A DNA stretch of 64,000 nucleotides from Faucicola osloensis_B (GTDB lineage Bacteria > Pseudomonadota > Gammaproteobacteria > Pseudomonadales > Moraxellaceae). Position 1 is the first letter of the stretch, and each line of letters opens with the position of its first letter. The notes below the pieces were generated by a model that was not told the origin of the DNA, searched no databases, and saw only the letters and a program-made list of their open reading frames with translations. Below, one piece after another: positions 38,557 to 46,091 of the stretch. The stretch spans positions 1,212,124 to 1,276,123 of the forward strand of contig CAXORL010000001.1 of the NCBI GenBank assembly GCA_964211495.1, read 5' to 3'. Made by a program: the position numbers and the translations under genes.

Positions 38557-39129
38557 ATGAATATCAGAATCGATATTGAGCAGGTGCGCAAAGTAGTAAA
38601 TCCAGAAACTTTTTTTTGCTACTTTGGCGCAGTCCTAATCGCAGACAGCGGCGATGGCAAAGAGACCCAATATGCCATTAAAACCATCACCAACAAAACC
38701 ACGCCAAAAGAATTTTTTGTGAAAAAAGATGGGAAGTGGTTGCCACACGCTAACAAAGAAATCAATACACAGTTAACCGAGAAGTTTACTGAGTTTATGG
38801 ATTTGTCAGGCGGACGTTGGAATAAGACCGAGCAACCAAACCGCTTAAAGCCACATTTTGAAAATGGCATGACAAAAAACCGTGATCCCAATGCCATGCT
38901 CACTGTTATGAAATTTGACGGTATATTTAACGGTCAATTTATCCGTGTTGAGTATGACGAATACTTTACCCGACCTTTTGACTTATCTAGCGACTGGACA
39001 GCGTTCGAGCCATCGAAAGATGATAAAAAGCAAATCGACGCATTTCCTCGTGGTGTTCAGCGCTATCTAAGCAAAAAGACCACGGCTATCAAATACCAAA
39101 CAATGCGCAAAGCTAGTGTGGTTTTCTGA
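38557..39129 (+). CDS. Phage early protein, unknown
   Basis: The product has 190 residues, mixed alpha/beta. GEYDEYFTRPFDLSS-like and AFPRGVQRYLSKKTTAIKY stretches are conserved-looking, but I recognise no family. It stands immediately before a small overlapping frame and the RecT-like gene, so a recombination accessory role is possible. Confidence 0.5.
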   Translation: MNIRIDIEQVRKVVNPETFFCYFGAVLIADSGDGKETQYAIKTITNKTTPKEFFVKKDGKWLPHANKEINTQLTEKFTEFMDLSGGRWNKTEQPNRLKPHFENGMTKNRDPNAMLTVMKFDGIFNGQFIRVEYDEYFTRPFDLSSDWTAFEPSKDDKKQIDAFPRGVQRYLSKKTTAIKYQTMRKASVVF

Positions 39130-39296
39130 TGAATATCAGTGATTACTTTATCCCAGAGCCAAGCGAGGATGACTTGGCTTTAGAACAATATCAATTTGAG
39201 CTTGAAACCCAACAAAAGGAAAAATCTTATGTCAAACCTAGCCGAATTAATGCCAGCATTACCGACGACTGCACCGACCACCACTGCCCTTTCTAA
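39129..39296 (+). CDS. 55-residue overlapping reading frame
   Basis: ATG 39129 overlaps the previous stop (TGATG). The frame runs 68 bases into the RecT-like gene in another frame and ends at TAA 39294-39296. The acidic N-terminus (YFIPEPSEDDLALEQYQFEL) looks protein-like. It may couple translation to the RecT-like start. Confidence 0.45.
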   Translation: MNISDYFIPEPSEDDLALEQYQFELETQQKEKSYVKPSRINASITDDCTDHHCPF

Positions 39297-40467
39297 CAAT
39301 GGCGTGTTTCAAGTCACTAGCTTTAATGAAGCAATTAATGCCGCCAGTTTTCTATCAGGTTCAAGTCTGGTGCCAACTGATTATCGCCGTTGGGTGCCTG
39401 TCAAAAACCAATATGGCAAAGCCATGACCAATGCGGACGGCACGCCCCAGTTGATGGAAAACCCAAATGCCACCTCAAACTGCCTTATCGCTTTAAACAT
39501 GGCGAATCGCATGGGTTATGACCCACTGATGATTATGCAAAATCTTTACATTATCGAAGGGCGCCCTGCATGGTCAAGCCAGTTTATCATCGCCGCTATC
39601 AACGCCTGTGGCAAATTTGACCCGCTACAGTTTGAAATCGTCAATGAGGGCGAAAAGGAAATCGAGTACGTCAACAGCTATTGGGAAAACGGCAAAAAAT
39701 TATCTGCCAAAGCCACGGTCAAGCTTGAAAACCTTACCTGCATTGCATGGACAACTGATAAAAAAGGCAATCGCCTGCAATCGGACAAAATCAGTATGGA
39801 AATGGCGGTTAAAGAAGGTTGGTATCAAAAGAACGGTAGCAAATGGCAAACAATGGCGGGTCAAATGCTGCGTTATCGTGCCGCCGCCTTTTTTGGTCGG
39901 ATTTACGCGCCAGAAATCTTAATGGGCATCTATGCTGCCGATGAAATCCGTGACTTTGTTGATGTGACGCCAGAGCCCGCACCACAGCAAGCTGCGCAGC
40001 CAAAACAGCAACAAATACCCTGCTACGATATCAAGCCGTTACTGCAAGAAATCGAAGCGATTACCACGCTTGAGCAAGTTAGACCACTGGGTGAGCATAT
40101 TAAGGAACTTAGCGAAAATCTAAATGTCAATCTTTGCGGTGATGACCTGCCAACGCTTAGAAATGCTTTGACTGTAAAGCGTGATGCTATCAAAGCTCAA
40201 CTCGAAAGCGTTAAGGCGGATAGCGTTGTCGAAGCAGAGCCGGTTGCCAATGATGAGCCAGTCAGCGAGCCGAAAGAAAAAGCCACGTTGTCAGGTGAAA
40301 AAAAGGTTGCCAGCGACCTGATGAAACTAATCAGCGGCATGACGCTAGATAATGTCAATGATGTTCGCGCAGAACTATACGCTGCCCAGGCGCAATTAAG
40401 CGAGGCAACCTTCAATCAGCTAGATGCAGTGCTTGAAAGCAATCTTGAAGCATTGACCCAAGCCTAA
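39229..40467 (+). CDS. RecT-like single-strand annealing protein
   Basis: The start is ATG 39229 (AAAGGAAAAATCTT upstream), giving 412 residues. Typical features are NCLIALNMANRMGYDPLMIM, GRPAWSSQFIIAAINACGKF and MAGQMLRYRAAAFFGRIYAP followed by EILMGIYAADEIRD. The C-terminal third is a variable acidic region. It should promote annealing of phage DNA ends. No clear exonuclease partner is seen beside it. Confidence 0.75.
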   Translation: MSNLAELMPALPTTAPTTTALSNNGVFQVTSFNEAINAASFLSGSSLVPTDYRRWVPVKNQYGKAMTNADGTPQLMENPNATSNCLIALNMANRMGYDPLMIMQNLYIIEGRPAWSSQFIIAAINACGKFDPLQFEIVNEGEKEIEYVNSYWENGKKLSAKATVKLENLTCIAWTTDKKGNRLQSDKISMEMAVKEGWYQKNGSKWQTMAGQMLRYRAAAFFGRIYAPEILMGIYAADEIRDFVDVTPEPAPQQAAQPKQQQIPCYDIKPLLQEIEAITTLEQVRPLGEHIKELSENLNVNLCGDDLPTLRNALTVKRDAIKAQLESVKADSVVEAEPVANDEPVSEPKEKATLSGEKKVASDLMKLISGMTLDNVNDVRAELYAAQAQLSEATFNQLDAVLESNLEALTQA

Positions 40468-40508
40468 CCAAAAACGTGCCACTGGCAACGGTGGCACTGG
40501 AGATAATC

Positions 40509-41138
40509 ATGACAACCAAACTTACCCCACAAACAAAGAAAGTCATTCGCAAAGTCACTGAAGCCTTAAAAGACAGCATGATTAGTATGACAATCGACGA
40601 TCTAGTCAATGCCACTGGCTCATCCTCCACTGTCATCAAAAATACATTGGCAAAGATTGAAGGCGTTAAACAAGACGAAAACGGCTATTACTTGCCACGT
40701 GATGACCACGAATTAAATACGGTAGCCGTTAATATCCAAGAAGCGCCTGTAAATATGCAAGATAAGGAGCTTAATACCCAAGCTCCCCATGTTAGCTACC
40801 ATGATAACGAAAAAGCTACCCTAATTAATCCAAGTGCTGAAGTCGCTAATCCAAGTGCTATCGATACGAATACCGACCAGGACGCCATAATTAATGAGGG
40901 TGCCAAACAAATAAGCATCTTGGAAGAAGCCAAAGACGCATCGTACGAAAAATTAATCATGCCTAAAAAACCACGCAATAAGCCTTTTACGCCCAATCCC
41001 ATCATGGGATACCAAGTGCAAAAAGGCAAAGCCAAAATCTTTTTAGACCGACGAGCGACAAGTAAAACCCTTACTCTCTCGCTTGATGACCTAAAAGAAT
41101 TAGTCAATGCGGTTGAAAAATCGGAGCGTGTGGCGTGA
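40509..41138 (+). CDS. Phage protein with N-terminal HTH-like domain
   Basis: The start ATG 40509 has GGAGATAATC upstream; 209 residues. Residues about 5-55 (KKVIRKVTEALKDSMISMTI; DDLVNATGSSSTVIKNTLAK) look like a winged-helix domain. The middle is low complexity and the C-terminus (PNPIMGYQVQKGKAKIFLDR) is a separate small domain. Function unknown. Confidence 0.55.
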   Translation: MTTKLTPQTKKVIRKVTEALKDSMISMTIDDLVNATGSSSTVIKNTLAKIEGVKQDENGYYLPRDDHELNTVAVNIQEAPVNMQDKELNTQAPHVSYHDNEKATLINPSAEVANPSAIDTNTDQDAIINEGAKQISILEEAKDASYEKLIMPKKPRNKPFTPNPIMGYQVQKGKAKIFLDRRATSKTLTLSLDDLKELVNAVEKSERVA

Positions 41139-41284
41139 ACAAAAGAACTGCCAAACGCATTCGCCAAAACAACCACCGACTTTACCACGAGTCGGTGAAG
41201 TGTGAAATAAAGTTTAAAGAGGCAGTCAAAGCGCTGCCTATGCCAGCGATTAAGATGGATAAAAGGATAAGGAGAAAGCCGTGA
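41135..41284 (+). CDS. 49-residue basic phage protein
   Basis: GTG 41135 overlaps the previous stop (GTGA). The product is rich in Lys and Arg (NKRTAKRIRQNNHRLYHE; MDKRIRRKP). It is coupled to the next gene, whose ribosome site lies in its last codons. Possibly nucleic-acid binding. Confidence 0.5.
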   Translation: MNKRTAKRIRQNNHRLYHESVKCEIKFKEAVKALPMPAIKMDKRIRRKP

Positions 41285-41484
41285 TGCCTATCCAACTTGA
41301 TTTATTTGTTAACGAGGCACTAAAGGTAGGGAGTAAATGGCGGTCATTAGTACACAATGAAAACGTTTATATAACCGAATTTTTCAATGGCGCGGTTTTA
41401 TTTCAAAATAAGAAAAATACTTACGGCGGCATTAGAACCCTGGATGATTTTCAAAGAGAATTTATAAAAGTTAAGGAGCGATGA
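41281..41484 (+). CDS. Small phage protein, unknown
   Basis: The product has 66-67 residues depending on GTG 41281 or ATG 41284 (AAGGAGAAAGCC upstream). Beta-rich (GSKWRSLVHNENVYITEFFN; GAVLFQNKKNTY). Together with its neighbours it forms a tightly packed accessory operon. Confidence 0.5.
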   Translation: MMPIQLDLFVNEALKVGSKWRSLVHNENVYITEFFNGAVLFQNKKNTYGGIRTLDDFQREFIKVKER

Positions 41485-41485
41485 G

Positions 41486-42046
41486 ATGGACTTAGAACGC
41501 ACAACACAATCGCAAACGCTGATTGAGAAGTTAGCGAAAAAGAAAGCGTCATTAGAGCATACCGTTATGCCCAGTAAATACTGGATAGGCTTTGGAATTG
41601 ATGCTGCCATCGACATCGTCAAGCAGCACCAATCATGGCGAAAAATGCCAAGCGACGAAAAGCCGCAGGATATGCAAGCGTATAACTTGTTGCTCAAGAA
41701 CGACAGCGCTGAATATCCTACTCTTTATAGCGTGGGATTGTTTAGACAATATGCAAGCGGTCATGTATGGGTAAGTCTAGTTGAAGCGGAAACATATATT
41801 GACGAATCAAAAATTTTAGCATGGCAGCCGATGAATATGCCAAGCGCTGAATTTTTTGAAAGCCTAAAGCAACCACCAAGAGAGCCCCAATACCTAATAT
41901 CAAAAGGCGGATACTGGTACCGCCCCAATGCTAAAGGATATACGGCTTCAAAACACGAAGCAGGACGTTTCAGTAAAGAGTTTGCCGAGCGACACGCCAA
42001 AGAAGTTCTGGAAGTTAGAATATTTGAAGATAAGGAGAACAGGTAA
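41486..42046 (+). CDS. Phage accessory protein, paralogous N-terminus to the next gene
   Basis: The product has 186 residues. N-terminal LIEKLAKKKASLEHTVMPSK, then FGIDAAIDIVKQHQSWRKMP, is shared with the next gene. The middle (YNLLLKNDSAEYPTLYSVGL) is unique. The C-terminal 45 residues (KGGYWYRPNAKGYTASKHEA; FSKEFAERHAK) resemble a small helix-hairpin domain also seen in other phages. Function unknown. Confidence 0.5.
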   Translation: MDLERTTQSQTLIEKLAKKKASLEHTVMPSKYWIGFGIDAAIDIVKQHQSWRKMPSDEKPQDMQAYNLLLKNDSAEYPTLYSVGLFRQYASGHVWVSLVEAETYIDESKILAWQPMNMPSAEFFESLKQPPREPQYLISKGGYWYRPNAKGYTASKHEAGRFSKEFAERHAKEVLEVRIFEDKENR

Positions 42047-42442
42047 ATGATACCACGCACAACAATGGCGCAATCTGACGCAGTGATTAAGCCTCTAACG
42101 CTGATTGAGAAGTTAAATGACCACAAAGAAACGATAACGGTATTGAGGGGTACAGAAAAGCAAGGTGGTCATGAATTTACCTTTTTAGGTCATCACTTGC
42201 TTGGCTTTCAAACAGCTATCGATATCGTCAAACAGCACAGCCAAGAAACCTGCAACTGGCGTGACAACAGGGGCACTGGCTTGTGGGAATGTCACTACGG
42301 TGGCGATTATACTGGCGAGTGCGGCATTGAGTGGAATATGCCAAACAAGCTCAGTCCTAGTGAAAACGAAATGAATTTTTGCCCCAAGTGTGGGCGAAAA
42401 TTGGTTGAGTCTAAACCGCCAAGCGAGGTGCAAGATGACTAA
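42047..42442 (+). CDS. Phage protein with zinc-ribbon C-terminus
   Basis: The product has 131 residues. The N-terminal part (LTLIEKLNDHKETITVLRGT; GFQTAIDIVKQHS) is paralogous to the previous gene. The C-terminus has CNW, WECHY, ECGIEW and FCPKCGRKL, a zinc-ribbon-like set. The pair looks like a duplicated helical adaptor with swapped C-terminal domains. Function unknown. Confidence 0.55.
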   Translation: MIPRTTMAQSDAVIKPLTLIEKLNDHKETITVLRGTEKQGGHEFTFLGHHLLGFQTAIDIVKQHSQETCNWRDNRGTGLWECHYGGDYTGECGIEWNMPNKLSPSENEMNFCPKCGRKLVESKPPSEVQDD

Positions 42443-42662
42443 AACCCTAACACAAGACGTATTCAAAGGCGCGCCTGATTGGGTGCGTAGTGCAAGCGTA
42501 GATAGTGATGGTGCGCTATTGCTTCATGAGTGCAAGGTTGCCGAACTGAGAATTAGTAATACGATGTTATGGCATGTACCAATTAACTTCGTTAGAAGCA
42601 CTATCAACAAGAGAGGTTACGACACTACAGACTGGCAAAATTCAGCGATTGATAGGGAGTGA
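42435..42662 (+). CDS. Small phage protein, unknown
   Basis: Start ATG 42435 after GAGGTGCAAG; 75 residues. It contains APDWVRSASVDSDGALLLHE, a pattern of small phage proteins predicted to bind ligands or proteins, but no family is certain. It overlaps the previous gene and ends at the excisionase-like start. Confidence 0.5.
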   Translation: MTKTLTQDVFKGAPDWVRSASVDSDGALLLHECKVAELRISNTMLWHVPINFVRSTINKRGYDTTDWQNSAIDRE

Positions 42663-42667
42663 ATGAG

Positions 42668-42940
42668 ATGGCTAAAACACCATGGTCCAAAGTGACCGAA
42701 GAACAAAAAAAACATCTTATCGAACAATTTGAAAGTGTTGGCGATGATAAGCCGGTTAGCAGTGAGCACGTCGCGGCATACCTTGATATGTCCACTGCAA
42801 CACTGGCTAAATGGCGCTTAGAACAGCCAAACCTTTTACCATGGGTAACGCTTGGCAAACGTAAAGTCGGTTATATTAAACGTGTTGTGGTAGCGTTTGG
42901 CATGGGCGAAAGTATGGCGCAGTTTCAAAATTCGGCTTAA
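42668..42940 (+). CDS. Excisionase-like DNA-binding protein
   Basis: ATG 42668 (AGGGAG upstream) gives 90 residues. WSKVTEEQKKHLIEQFESVG precedes a helix-turn-helix region VSSEHVAAYLDMSTATLAKW and a wing-like PWVTLGKRKVGYIKRVVVAF. This is the AlpA/excisionase layout. It is the last gene before the attachment site, as expected for an excision factor, but the integrase is not next to it. Confidence 0.75.
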   Translation: MAKTPWSKVTEEQKKHLIEQFESVGDDKPVSSEHVAAYLDMSTATLAKWRLEQPNLLPWVTLGKRKVGYIKRVVVAFGMGESMAQFQNSA

Positions 42941-42958
42941 AAAATAGATATGGTTTTT

Positions 42959-42988
42959 CGCCCTGCTGACATAGCGGGGCTTTTTTAT
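42959..42988 (+). terminator. Terminator of the plus-strand early operon
   Basis: GCCCTGCTGACATAGCGGGGCTTTTTTA: imperfect stem plus six T, after the excisionase-like gene. Confidence 0.7.
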
Positions 42989-43000
42989 TTGCGGCGGTTG

Positions 43001-43050
43001 GAAGTAAATCGAAGTAGTTGGAAGTAAGTGCTGGATACTGGTTGGATACT
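43001..43050 (+). repeat. 10-bp repeat cluster, copy 2, near the attachment site
   Basis: GAAGTAAATC, GAAGTAGTTG and GAAGTAAGTG in tandem (43001-43030), nearly identical to 27,021-27,050. Two TGGATACT repeats follow (about 43032-43050). They lie about 140 bases from the tRNA fragment and could be arm-type integrase or excisionase sites. Confidence 0.6.
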
Positions 43051-43185
43051 TTTTAAATACAACCAAATATTTCTTAATCTGCTTAAATAATCGAAAATTT
43101 AAAGCAACTTATTGATTTTTATAATATTTTATTTGTTATTATCATTAAATATTATCACTTATTTACAAATATTTTCACCCAAGAC

Positions 43186-43234
43186 AGGACTCATAATCCT
43201 TTGGTCCACAGTTCAAGTCTGTGTGGGCCCACCA
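43186..43234 (+). tRNA. 3' tRNA fragment at prophage end, likely tRNA-Ile2(CAU), att core
   Basis: The sequence holds an anticodon loop CTCATAA with its stem, a variable loop with TTGGTC, a T arm CACAG-TTCAAGT-CTGTG, acceptor TGGGCCC and ACCA. The 5' half is missing; upstream sequence is phage. CAU anticodon plus TTGGTC and TTCAAGT fits tRNA-Ile2 (lysidine) better than elongator Met. This marks integration into the tRNA 3' end; the intact tRNA should be at the other prophage end. Confidence 0.85.
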
Positions 43235-43241
43235 TATAAAC

Positions 43242-43281
43242 AACCACTTAGGTGCATTAATCCTCAGTGGTTTTTTATTTT
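43242..43281 (+). terminator. Terminator of the displaced tRNA gene
   Basis: AACCACT / AGTGGTT stem followed by TTTTTATTTTTT, immediately after the tRNA fragment; it originally ended the tRNA transcript. Confidence 0.75.
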
Positions 43282-43533
43282 TTAGCTTGCAATGATTAGA
43301 TAGCAAGTAGTTTACATCAATATGAATCACTATTGTAAAGCCAGACTTTTAAATCCATAGTCATGTCATTCGGTTTTGACTGTTGTTTGGTTTTGACTGC
43401 CTGAATCAATCATCCAATCCCTGCCTAATTTTATATAAACCCTTGTTTTATATTGAATTGTTGTCATTAATAGTTAACACGTTCAATGAAAACGTCTTTA
43501 CATTCATTGTAGATAAGTTATAATAAAAACAAT

Positions 43534-43545
43534 ACGACTGGTCTA
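43534..43545 (-). promoter_or_regulatory. TetR-type operator upstream of the regulator
   Basis: ACGACTGGTCTA is the reverse complement of the first 12 bases of TAGACCAGTCGTCTA at 45669-45683. It lies 28 bases before the TetR start, suited to autoregulation. Confidence 0.6.
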
Positions 43546-43572
43546 TTTTTTATAATAGCGTACACAATAACT

Positions 43573-44181
43573 ATGGAGTCTGCCCCTATCAAGAAGTCTG
43601 AAGCAAAACGCTTACATATTCTTAACACTAGTTCTGACCTGATTTTGCATAAAGGTTTTAGCGGTGTGGGATTACAAGAAATTTTACAAAGCTGCGAGAT
43701 CCCTAAAGGTTCATTTTATCATTACTTCAAATCTAAAGAGTCTTTCGGCTGTGAATTGGTACAGTATTATGTAGATAATTACCAACGCCGTTTGGATGAA
43801 CTATGGCGGGGCAACCAATCCGCTTATCAAAAACTAATCGGATATTTTAACCTATGGATTGAAGATCCTGATGCGCCATGTAGTTGGGCAGATAGCTGTT
43901 TAATTGTAAAACTTGCTGCAGAAGTCGCTGACCTATCTGAAGATATGCGCGCTATTATGTCCGATGGCGTCGATAAGGTAATCAAGCGGATTGCTGAGGT
44001 CATCGTTTTGGGCAAGCAAGATGGGTCTATCCAAGCAGAGACAGATGCCTTGACGGTAGCCCAAGTGACTTACCAAATGTGGATGGGCGCAGCGTTATTA
44101 AGTAAGCTGCAAAAAGATAAAACACCATTACATCAAGCCTTAAAAGCGACGGCGTTTTCATTAAAAAGTGGAAAGTCTTAA
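43573..44181 (+). CDS. TetR-family regulator (NemR/AcuR-like)
   Basis: The product has 202 residues. N-terminal HTH about 10-55 (GFSGVGLQEILQSCEIPKGS; FYHYFKSKESFG). The C-terminal ligand domain has Cys residues (PCSWADSCLIVK), reminiscent of NemR/AcuR-type electrophile sensors. It shares an operator motif with the facing DJ-1/DUF1330 genes, so it probably represses them and itself and responds to reactive aldehydes or quinones. The ligand is inferred from neighbours. Confidence 0.85.
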   Translation: MESAPIKKSEAKRLHILNTSSDLILHKGFSGVGLQEILQSCEIPKGSFYHYFKSKESFGCELVQYYVDNYQRRLDELWRGNQSAYQKLIGYFNLWIEDPDAPCSWADSCLIVKLAAEVADLSEDMRAIMSDGVDKVIKRIAEVIVLGKQDGSIQAETDALTVAQVTYQMWMGAALLSKLQKDKTPLHQALKATAFSLKSGKS

Positions 44182-44222
44182 CAGTTAGCGTTGCTGGCTT
44201 AACCTCATTAACTTAACCTTAG

Positions 44223-44264
44223 TAACTTAGCTTCACTAACTTAGTTTTACTACCTTAGCTTCAC
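44223..44264 (+). repeat. Three 14-bp tandem repeats
   Basis: TAACTTAGCTTCAC, TAACTTAGTTTTAC and TACCTTAGCTTCAC in tandem, with degenerate units before them. They lie between the TetR stop and its terminator. No known function; possibly slippage-generated. Confidence 0.55.
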
Positions 44265-44288
44265 GACAATGATGGCCGCAAAAATTAT

Positions 44289-44337
44289 AATAGCAGCCCA
44301 ATCATTATGTATGACTGGGCTGCTATTACTTTAATTT
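44289..44337. terminator. Bidirectional terminator between TetR and DUF1330 genes
   Basis: A perfect 12-bp stem, AATAGCAGCCCA / TGGGCTGCTATT, with a 15-base loop, followed by ACTTTAATTT on the plus side and AT-rich sequence on the other. Confidence 0.75.
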
Positions 44338-44402
44338 GATAACAATGCGTATCACTCATGTACTAACTTGTAGGTTAGCACATCTGATAGCAGTGCTTTT
44401 TC

Positions 44403-44702
44403 TCAAATATCGTCTTCAACACCTTCAATGATAAAGGCACGATAATTTGCCCCTTTTAGGCGATGTTGTAATGCTTCTTGATAGACGGGACTGTTATACC
44501 AGTCTCGCGCGGCTGCCATATCAGGAAAGCGTAGAATAACAGCGCCTTCAATTTCATTGCCTTCAAGCACTTCTAATTGACCATAAAAAGCCAAAGGTGT
44601 TAGCTCACGACCTTCACGAGCAAGCGGCGCTTTTTGTGCATATTGCGCCAGTTCCTCAGCGTCCGTAGTTTGCTCACGGGTAAATACCACATATGCAGAC
44701 AT
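44403..44702 (-). CDS. DUF1330 family protein
   Basis: The product has 99 residues with the DUF1330 ferredoxin-like pattern: YVVFTREQTTDAEELAQYAQ, LEVLEGNEIEGAVILRFPDM, AAARDWYNSPVYQEALQHRL. These dimeric small proteins have no settled activity. It is three bases after the DJ-1-like gene, so co-transcribed. It probably belongs to the same stress response. Confidence 0.88.
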   Translation of the reverse strand: MSAYVVFTREQTTDAEELAQYAQKAPLAREGRELTPLAFYGQLEVLEGNEIEGAVILRFPDMAAARDWYNSPVYQEALQHRLKGANYRAFIIEGVEDDI

Positions 44703-44705
44703 GGG

Positions 44706-45389
44706 CTACTCCTTATTTAACAATTCAAGTAGTGCGCTGGCAGTTGCAGCAGAAGACGCAGGATTTTGTCCAGTAATGAGTAAGCCATCTACTTGGACAT
44801 ACACTTGCCAGTCACCCGCTTTAGAATAATGACCACCTTTTTCTTTGAGCATATCTTCGACCAAAAACGGTACAACTTCGGTCAATCCTACTGCTTCTTC
44901 TTCAGTATTGGTAAAACCTGTCACAGATTTACCGCTGACCAAAGGCTTGCCATCACTGGTTTTTACATGACGAAGAACACCTGGGGCGTGACAAACTGTA
45001 GCAACAGGTTTTCCTGACTCAATCGCTTGTTCAATCAGCGCAATTGAAATCGGATCTTCTGCCAAATCCCACAATGGACCATGCCCGCCTGGGTAAAACA
45101 CGGCATCATAATCAGCGATAGAAATTTCGCTAAGTTTATGGGTCTGTGCCAACGCTTGCATTGCCACGGGATCTGCTTCAAAGCGATGCGTGGTTTCAGT
45201 TTGTGCATCGGCTAAGTTACTTTTTGGGTCTAGCGGTGGCTGCCCACCCTGAGGTGATGCTAGGGTAACTTCAACACCCGCATCAATAAAGGTGTAATAC
45301 GGCGCCGCAAGTTCTTCTAGCCAAAAACCTGTTTTCTTACCAGTATTGCCGAGTTTGTCATGGGAGGTCAGAACAAGTAAAATTTTCAT
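44706..45389 (-). CDS. DJ-1/PfpI-family protein (class I glutamine amidotransferase-like)
   Basis: ATG 45389 gives 227 residues; an upstream extension is unlikely. KILLVLTSHDKLGNTGKKTG, FYPGGHGPLWDLAED and the nucleophile elbow ATVCHAPGVL (Cys about 129) are clear. A Glu near residue 18-23 region (WLEELAAPY) may be the acid. This resembles the HchA/glyoxalase III-like subgroup, often induced by methylglyoxal or quinones. Probably regulated by the TetR protein. Confidence 0.88.
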   Translation of the reverse strand: MKILLVLTSHDKLGNTGKKTGFWLEELAAPYYTFIDAGVEVTLASPQGGQPPLDPKSNLADAQTETTHRFEADPVAMQALAQTHKLSEISIADYDAVFYPGGHGPLWDLAEDPISIALIEQAIESGKPVATVCHAPGVLRHVKTSDGKPLVSGKSVTGFTNTEEEAVGLTEVVPFLVEDMLKEKGGHYSKAGDWQVYVQVDGLLITGQNPASSAATASALLELLNKE

Positions 45390-45668
45390 GTTATTTTCTC
45401 TGATAGTTTTTAGAATTTGGGTTATTGTTACATGAGCACAGCAGTAAGTCGTGTACGCAATGTACAAGATGCCGAGCAAATCAATCCATTATTTAATAGC
45501 ATTGATTGGTAGCATTTACTAATAGTATTGAAAAAGATTGCGCGACTGATATTTAAGTAAACATTATCCGCCCAACAAACTTAAAAAATTACTCAATACT
45601 GCAAATATTGGTCAACGCTAGTCAATACTAGGATTTTGCTGTCATCATGCCGTCACTATACACAAAAA

Positions 45669-45683
45669 TAGACCAGTCGTCTA
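45669..45683. promoter_or_regulatory. TetR-type operator palindrome
   Basis: TAGAC-CAGTC-GTCTA, perfect 5-bp arms. Its first 12 bases recur in reverse orientation before the tetR gene. It lies about 280 bases upstream of the DJ-1-like start on the minus strand. Confidence 0.65.
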
Positions 45684-45987
45684 TTTATTTGTAGTGTAGA
45701 TTTATTGATAGTGTAAATAACAAAATTTAATCCATCGGGAAAAGCAGTTTTTGTAAGTAAGATAACTTTAAAACTTGATTTAAAACTCGGTAACGATTAA
45801 AACCACAGAGCGGTATGATTAATTGCAGGGTAAGTAGTTAAATGGCGCAAAGTCTAAATTTGCACACTGCTTGCTAGCAGAAAGTTAAGAAAATATTGTA
45901 ATTGGATATATGTAGTCAAATAATCGTCAATAAGACAGTATAGAATGACCGATTAGCTAAGTGACTGATTTAAGTGAATTGATATAA

Positions 45988-46029
45988 TAAAGAGCTGCTT
46001 TTTAATTAATATTTTAGGCAGCTCTTTAA
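45988..46029. terminator. Terminator after the ABM-domain gene
   Basis: AAAGAGCTGC / GCAGCTCTTT stem with an AT-rich loop of about 19 bases; downstream of the minus-strand gene ending at 46092. Confidence 0.65.
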
Positions 46030-46091
46030 CAGGCGTAAGCTCAAAAGAATTGGGCTTAAAAGACTTAAACTTAATAAAATTAGGCTTCAAT

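Larger units (their letters stand above)
1..43234. mobile_element. Integrated tailed-phage prophage, left end outside window
   Basis: Nearly all genes here are phage genes: replication, packaging, capsid, long tail, lysis and immunity. The right boundary is a 3' tRNA fragment ending at 43,234, followed by host genes. The window opens inside the endolysin gene, so the left end, the integrase and the intact tRNA are not visible. Packaging and connector genes are Mu-like, head and tail genes are lambda-like, and no MuA/MuB-type transposase is seen. This suggests a site-specific integrating siphovirus or other long-tailed phage with mosaic ancestry. Confidence 0.95.
45390..46091. other. Intergenic region with TetR-type operator and terminator
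   Basis: About 700 bases. It holds the operator palindrome at 45669-45683 and a terminator at 45988-46029. Otherwise it is AT-rich and I see no convincing coding frame or RNA gene. Confidence 0.6.

Noticed and set aside
1..43234. Mu-like transposable phage
   Set aside because: Only packaging and connector genes are Mu-like; no transposase or MuB-like ATPase is seen and the right end is a tRNA fragment. The left end is unseen, so this is not absolute.
43186..43234. Complete tRNA gene
   Set aside because: Only the anticodon arm, T arm and 3' acceptor are present; the D arm and 5' acceptor are replaced by phage sequence.
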